64,000 bases of DNA from positions 296,570-360,569 of the forward strand of contig CBDDLT010000005.1 in assembly GCA_965230755.1 (NCBI GenBank). Direction: 5' to 3'. The notes beneath the pieces are model-generated. The model had not been told where the DNA came from. It saw only the letters and a program-made list of their open reading frames with translations, and did no database searches. Source of the stretch: DATFJT01 sp965230755. Its GTDB lineage: Bacteria; Bacteroidota; Bacteroidia; Chitinophagales; Saprospiraceae. Positions 60,149 to 64,000 of this stretch are shown in pieces. The position numbers were made by a program, and so were the translations under genes. Each line of letters starts with the position of its first letter. The stretch's first letter is position 1.

Positions 60149-61096
60149 ATGGAAGAAAGAGATTTGATAAAAAGATTTGAGGATAAGCTTGAGGCGGAGC
60201 AAAAAATTGAAGCTAAAGATTGGATGCCCAACAATTATAGAAAGACGCTGATCCGGCAAATCTCTCAACATGCCCACTCTGAGATCGTTGGCATGCTCCC
60301 GGAAGGTAACTGGATTACCAGAGCACCGAACTTGAGGAGAAAAGCTGCATTGCTAGCCAAGGTTCAAGATGAAGCAGGACACGGTTTGTATCTGTATTCG
60401 GCAGCGGAGACGCTTGGTGCAAGAAGAATAGATCTTTTGGATGACTTACATGAGGGAAAAGCGAAATACAGCAGCATTTTCAATTATCCTACCCTATCCT
60501 GGGCTGATATAGGAGCTGTTGGATGGCTTGTGGATGGAGCAGCGATTATGAACCAGGTAATGTTGTGTAGAACAAGTTATGGTCCTTATGCCCGGGCCAT
60601 GGTAAAAATATGCAAGGAGGAGAGTTTTCATCAGAGACAAGGATATGAGATTATGATTACCCTTGCTCAGGGAACAAAAATCCAAAAAGAGATGGCCCAA
60701 GATGCGCTGGATAGATGGTGGTGGCCCTCTCTGATGATGTTCGGACCAAGTGATGCGGCTTCGACGCATACCGAACAGAGCATGAAATGGAAAATTAAGC
60801 GTAAAACCAATGATGAATTGAGACAGCAATTTGTCGATATAACGGTTCCTCAAGCAGAATTCCTTGATCTTAAAATTCCGGATCCTGATTTGAAATGGAA
60901 TGCTGAAAGACAGCATTACGATTTCGGGGAAATTAATTGGGATGAGTTTTGGCAAGTGGTCAAAGGCAATGGCATCTGCAACAAGGACAGGGTTGCCAAC
61001 CGCAAATCAGCCCATGAAAATGGTCTCTGGGTAAGAGAAGCAGCCAATGCATTCGAAGCCAAGCGAAAACAAACTAAGAAATCTCAAGTAGCTTAA
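60149..61096 (+). CDS. paaA: Phenylacetyl-CoA 1,2-epoxidase subunit PaaA
   Basis: This 315-residue catalytic di-iron subunit forms the ring 1,2-epoxide of phenylacetyl-CoA. The ferritin-like bundle carries iron ligands in KVQDEAGHG (about 70-78; E-x2-H) and KEESFHQRQGYEI (about 153-165). HAHSEIVGMLPEGNWITRAPNL (in part) is the family signature at the start. Length is normal. It follows paaE by 110 bp and precedes paaB by 18 bp. Confidence 0.97.
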   Translation: MEERDLIKRFEDKLEAEQKIEAKDWMPNNYRKTLIRQISQHAHSEIVGMLPEGNWITRAPNLRRKAALLAKVQDEAGHGLYLYSAAETLGARRIDLLDDLHEGKAKYSSIFNYPTLSWADIGAVGWLVDGAAIMNQVMLCRTSYGPYARAMVKICKEESFHQRQGYEIMITLAQGTKIQKEMAQDALDRWWWPSLMMFGPSDAASTHTEQSMKWKIKRKTNDELRQQFVDITVPQAEFLDLKIPDPDLKWNAERQHYDFGEINWDEFWQVVKGNGICNKDRVANRKSAHENGLWVREAANAFEAKRKQTKKSQVA

Positions 61097-61114
61097 CAAT
61101 AAAATTTAGATCAA

Positions 61115-61396
61115 ATGACCGATTGGCCCTTATGGGAAGTATTTATTAGAAGTAAAAGTGGCTTGCATCATAAGCATGTTGGAAGCCTACACGCAGCAGA
61201 TCATGAAATGGCTTTAAAGAATGCCAGAGATGTCTATACCAGGCGCAATGAAGGTGTAAGCATTTGGGTAGTGGAATCAGCCAACATTCATGTTTCTGAT
61301 CCCGAAGATAGCGATGCGCTATTCGAACCTGCCAAGGATAAGATATACAGACATCCTACTTTCTATGATATTCCTGATGAAGTAAAACATATTTGA
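61115..61396 (+). CDS. paaB: Phenylacetyl-CoA epoxidase subunit PaaB
   Basis: This 93-residue small subunit bridges PaaAC heterodimers. WPLWEVFIRSKSGLHHKHVGSLHAAD (in part) at 3-28 and ALKNARDVYTRRNEGVSIWVVES (in part) are diagnostic of PaaB. The TGA stop overlaps the paaC ATG by one base, so translation is coupled. Confidence 0.96.
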   Translation: MTDWPLWEVFIRSKSGLHHKHVGSLHAADHEMALKNARDVYTRRNEGVSIWVVESANIHVSDPEDSDALFEPAKDKIYRHPTFYDIPDEVKHI

Positions 61397-62148
61397 TGAA
61401 AGCCCAATTAAGTCAATATTGTATCCAACTGGGTGATGACGCCCTAATTCTAAGTCACCGGCTAGGTGAATGGTGTGGACATGGCCCGGTTTTAGAACAA
61501 GATATCGCCTTGACCAATATCGCCCTGGATCTATTGGGGCAAACCAGATTACTTTTTCAATACGCGGGAGAACTGGAAGGAAAAGAGAGGTCTGAGGATG
61601 ATATCGCTTACCTGAGATACGAAAGAGAGTATACCAATTGCCTTCTCGTAGAGCAGGAGAATGGGGATTTTGGTTTTACCGTCATGCGTCAGTTTTTATT
61701 CGACCAGTATCATCATATGTTGTTTGAATGCTTGATAGAAAGTTCGGATTCTCGCCTTGCTTCTATAGCAGCTAAATCTCTGAAGGAAGTGCGATACCAT
61801 CTGTCATTTTCGACGGACTGGCTTTACCGCCTTGCTGGGGGAACCGATTTTAGCCATAAAAAAATGCAACATGCACTCGACACATTATACACTTACTGTG
61901 GTGAGTTGGTCGAAAGCAATCCGGCTGAACAAGCATTAATCAACGCCGGTATCATTGATATTCCGTCGAATTTTAAGGAAAACTATTTCAAGAAAATTCA
62001 CTATCACCTGGAAAAGTATGGGCTGATAGTCCCCAAAGAGATGCCGATGCAGACAGGCGGACGTAAGGGTTTACATACCGAACAATTGGGTTTTATTTTG
62101 GCTGATCTTCAGTATATGCAAAGAGCATATCCCGGAATGAATTGGTAA
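61396..62148 (+). CDS. paaC: Phenylacetyl-CoA epoxidase subunit PaaC
   Basis: This 250-residue structural subunit is a ferritin-like paralogue of PaaA that lacks a functional di-iron site. The start ATG at 61396 overlaps the paaB stop. LSHRLGEWCGHGPVLEQDIALTNIALDLLGQ (in part) and LLVEQENGDFGFTVMRQFLFD (in part) are as in PaaC, with FHLFS-like EVRYHLSFSTDWLYRLAGGT (in part) near 130-150. It pairs with PaaA for substrate binding. Confidence 0.96.
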   Translation: MKAQLSQYCIQLGDDALILSHRLGEWCGHGPVLEQDIALTNIALDLLGQTRLLFQYAGELEGKERSEDDIAYLRYEREYTNCLLVEQENGDFGFTVMRQFLFDQYHHMLFECLIESSDSRLASIAAKSLKEVRYHLSFSTDWLYRLAGGTDFSHKKMQHALDTLYTYCGELVESNPAEQALINAGIIDIPSNFKENYFKKIHYHLEKYGLIVPKEMPMQTGGRKGLHTEQLGFILADLQYMQRAYPGMNW

Positions 62149-62161
62149 TTTCCACACGATC

Positions 62162-62644
62162 ATGAATGATAGAATTGATCATATTCGGACGGTATTACAA
62201 AAAGTAAAAGATCCTGAGATCCCAGTTTTAAGCATTCATGATTTAGGCATATTAAGGGACGTCCGTTTTGAAGGTGAAACCTGTGTTGTTTATATCACGC
62301 CAAGTTATGTGGGATGCCCTGCGATGAAAATGATCGAACTTTATATCAAGTTATGCCTTGAAGAAGAAGGCATTGATAATTTTCGAATAGAAACTGTTCT
62401 TACTCCCGCATGGACAACAGACTGGATTTCTGAAGAAGGAAAAAAGAAACTAAAGGAATACGGTATTGCTCCTCCGGTTGCTTCCAGAATGTCGAGCCTG
62501 ATGAATGACAGTGGAGGCATACAATGTCCGAGATGCGACTCGGAAGATACTAAACAAATTAGCTTCTATGGATCTACAGCATGCAAAGCTCAATATCAGT
62601 GCAATTCATGCCTCGAACCATTTGAATATTTTAAATGTCACTAA
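62162..62644 (+). CDS. paaD: Phenylacetyl-CoA epoxidase assembly protein PaaD
   Basis: This 160-residue protein has a MIP18/DUF59 domain (about 5-85: VKDPEIPVLSIHDLGILRDV, in part; TPSYVGCPAM with the conserved cysteine) and a C-terminal zinc- or iron-binding part with four cysteines (CPRCDS, CKAQYQCNSC). PaaD is needed for the epoxidase in vivo, probably for cluster assembly in PaaE or metal delivery. The gene is 13 bp after paaC and 10 bp before paaG. Confidence 0.95.
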   Translation: MNDRIDHIRTVLQKVKDPEIPVLSIHDLGILRDVRFEGETCVVYITPSYVGCPAMKMIELYIKLCLEEEGIDNFRIETVLTPAWTTDWISEEGKKKLKEYGIAPPVASRMSSLMNDSGGIQCPRCDSEDTKQISFYGSTACKAQYQCNSCLEPFEYFKCH

Positions 62645-62654
62645 ATACTGAACA

Positions 62655-63431
62655 ATGAACCATATCGAATTTACCCAAGAAGATCAATTGGCCATCATCC
62701 GACTAAACAGACCGGACAAATACAACAGTTTTATTCGACCCATGGCATTGAAGCTCATTGAGACACTGAAAGAGTGTCGGGACAATAGTGAGATCAGAGC
62801 CATCTATTTGACGGGTATTGGAAAAGCGTTCTGTGCAGGTCAGGATTTGCAGGAGGCCATAGACCAGGAGGGCCCGGAGATTAGTTCCATTGTTTCAGAA
62901 CATTACAACCCGATCATAACATTGTTGAGAACCATAGAAAAACCAATTGTGGTCGCAGTGAATGGCGTTGCGGCAGGAGCTGGAGCCAATATTGCTTTGG
63001 CAGGAGATGTTGTTGTTGCACACGAAAAAGCCAGCTTTATTCAAGCTTTCAGTAAAATAGGATTAATACCGGACAGTGCTGGAACTTGGACCCTACCTAG
63101 ACTAATTGGAATGCAAAGAGCTAGCGCACTGATGATGTTAGGTGATAAAATCAGCGCGCAAGAAGCGGAAAGGATGGGAATGATATACAAGCATTTTCCT
63201 GAAGAGAGTTTCGTAGAAGAAAGTATGGCGCTAGCACATCGATTGGCTAAAATGCCAACGTTTGGATTGGGATTGACCAAGAGAGCGCTGAACCAAAGTT
63301 TCGAAAACAGTCTGGAAAAACAACTGGGTATTGAAGAAGTTCTTCAAACCAGCGCCTCCAACACTGAAGATTATAAAGAAGGGGTCAACGCTTTTTTGGA
63401 GAAAAGAAAGCCAGAGTTCATGGGAAAGTAA
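62655..63431 (+). CDS. paaG: 2-(1,2-epoxy-1,2-dihydrophenyl)acetyl-CoA isomerase PaaG
   Basis: This 258-residue crotonase-fold enzyme turns the ring epoxide into the oxepin-CoA. FCAGQDLQEA (about 69-78) and VAVNGVAAGAGANIALAGDVV (in part; about 95-115) form the oxyanion hole, and the catalytic-type aspartate lies in IGLIPDSAGTW (about 131-141), distinguishing PaaG from PaaF-type hydratases, which carry glutamates. It closes the paaEABCDG run. paaZ, paaH, paaJ and paaK are not in the window and may lie downstream or elsewhere. Confidence 0.9.
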   Translation: MNHIEFTQEDQLAIIRLNRPDKYNSFIRPMALKLIETLKECRDNSEIRAIYLTGIGKAFCAGQDLQEAIDQEGPEISSIVSEHYNPIITLLRTIEKPIVVAVNGVAAGAGANIALAGDVVVAHEKASFIQAFSKIGLIPDSAGTWTLPRLIGMQRASALMMLGDKISAQEAERMGMIYKHFPEESFVEESMALAHRLAKMPTFGLGLTKRALNQSFENSLEKQLGIEEVLQTSASNTEDYKEGVNAFLEKRKPEFMGK

Positions 63432-63468
63432 TAGGTTCTATTTTTAACTTCTCCTCAAATTAATCGCT

Positions 63469-64000
63469 TTGCAATCAAAAGTTTTAATAATTATTTCTTT
63501 TATACTAAGTTTTATTTTTATTACGTCTTGCCAACAGAATAAAGATTCAGATCTTAGTGAGACCGAAATTTGGAAACTTGGCTGGAGAATGATTGAAAGT
63601 ACGATGAATGGAAATCATGGAAAAGCTGAAATGCAATTTGATTCTCTTTTAAATTTTTCCGAGGAAATAGAGCGAAAATTCCTAATAACAGGTTTAGAGT
63701 CAAAATATCAACTTGAAAAAAAAGATGATATAGCTAAAATCCTTAATACTCTGAACAAAGAAAAACTCGAGGAAATATGTACTGAACAATTTTTGTCCGA
63801 TTTTAAGCCTTGTTTTGGGTTTTCTGAAGAAAAAGTAGAAAATAAAACTCTTCAGAGTGAATTGATTAAAATGTATATCAATGACCAAGCTGCTAGAGGT
63901 AATATCATGGATGATATCATCAATAAATATAATATTGATAGAAGTCAAATCACACAAGATGGAGGAGTAATAGTTGGTCAACAGAACCGAGAAAGACTAA
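63469..64000 (+). CDS. DUF6624-like lipoprotein, 3' partial
   Basis: An open frame runs from TTG 63469 to the window edge (177 codons so far). A stop at 63445-63447 closes it upstream and no ATG precedes the signal sequence, so TTG is the likely start. The first 20 residues are a lipoprotein signal (VLIIISFILSFIFITSC). The last part (MYINDQAARGNIMDDIINKYNIDRSQI, in part) resembles the DQ-x2-R pattern of DUF6624, a family of unknown function. It is on the paa operon strand, 38 bp after paaG, but is more AT-rich and probably unrelated. Confidence 0.6.
   Translation, partial: MQSKVLIIISFILSFIFITSCQQNKDSDLSETEIWKLGWRMIESTMNGNHGKAEMQFDSLLNFSEEIERKFLITGLESKYQLEKKDDIAKILNTLNKEKLEEICTEQFLSDFKPCFGFSEEKVENKTLQSELIKMYINDQAARGNIMDDIINKYNIDRSQITQDGGVIVGQQNRERL

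Overview
The window comes from a Bacteroidota chromosome, most likely a Saprospiria/Lewinella-like marine bacterium. Three things point there: many secreted proteins ending in type IX secretion (T9SS) type A or CHU_C (type B) sorting domains, promoter -7 boxes of the form TAnnTTTG, and conserved neighbourhoods such as fabH-efp-accB-accC and padR-pspC. Species-level placement is inference. No rRNA or tRNA gene was recognised.

Region 1 (1-11968) is the striking part: an AT-rich array of integron gene cassettes, all on the + strand. After almost every gene or small operon lies an attC site: an R'' box (RYYYAAC), a stem-loop, and an R' box (GTTRRRY). At each cassette the bases just after the upstream recombination point are complementary to the R'' box at its own 3' end, usually 9-10 of 10 bases, as expected for excised and inserted circles. 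Eight sites are convincing by this test (attC1-4, 6-8 and 11), attC9 is slightly decayed, attC5 has lost its stem, and one further site is degenerate. Cargo: an AAA ATPase-methyltransferase fusion (cut by the window edge), a HEPN-like protein, an unknown protein plus alpha/beta hydrolase pair, two SRPBCC proteins, an Rnl2-type RNA ligase, an ankyrin protein, a three-gene hydrolase/SRPBCC/AraC cassette, a HigBA toxin-antitoxin, a T9SS protein and a metallo-beta-lactamase-fold lipoprotein. No integrase is visible; by orientation it would lie to the left, or the array is an integrase-less cluster (CALIN).

Region 2 (12-27 kb) is core chromosome: a DUF5723 protein, the methylmalonyl-CoA mutase set (meaB, an unusually short mutA-like subunit, mutB), a PDZ protein, YraN, phosphoglucose/phosphomannose isomerase, a PabA/TrpG glutaminase, CvpA and a glycosyltransferase, mixed with secreted proteins. 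Region 3 (27-39.4 kb) holds a giant trypsin-like T9SS protease, fumarylacetoacetase (tyrosine breakdown), a flavodoxin-fold oxidoreductase, a 1376-residue CHU_C adhesin-like protein, imidazolonepropionase (histidine breakdown) and a thioredoxin-SPOR protein.

Region 4 (39.5-53.3 kb) has the fatty-acid/translation cluster fabH-efp-accB-accC followed by an MsbA-like ABC exporter, then a membrane TPR regulator and three surface proteins (a repeat protein, a three-domain fasciclin lipoprotein, a CHU_C protein). Region 5 (53.4-64 kb) has mnmG, tsaE, alanine dehydrogenase, a PadR-PspC operon with a clear palindromic operator, bioY, and a phenylacetyl-CoA epoxidase operon paaE-A-B-C-D-G. A lipoprotein gene runs off the right edge.
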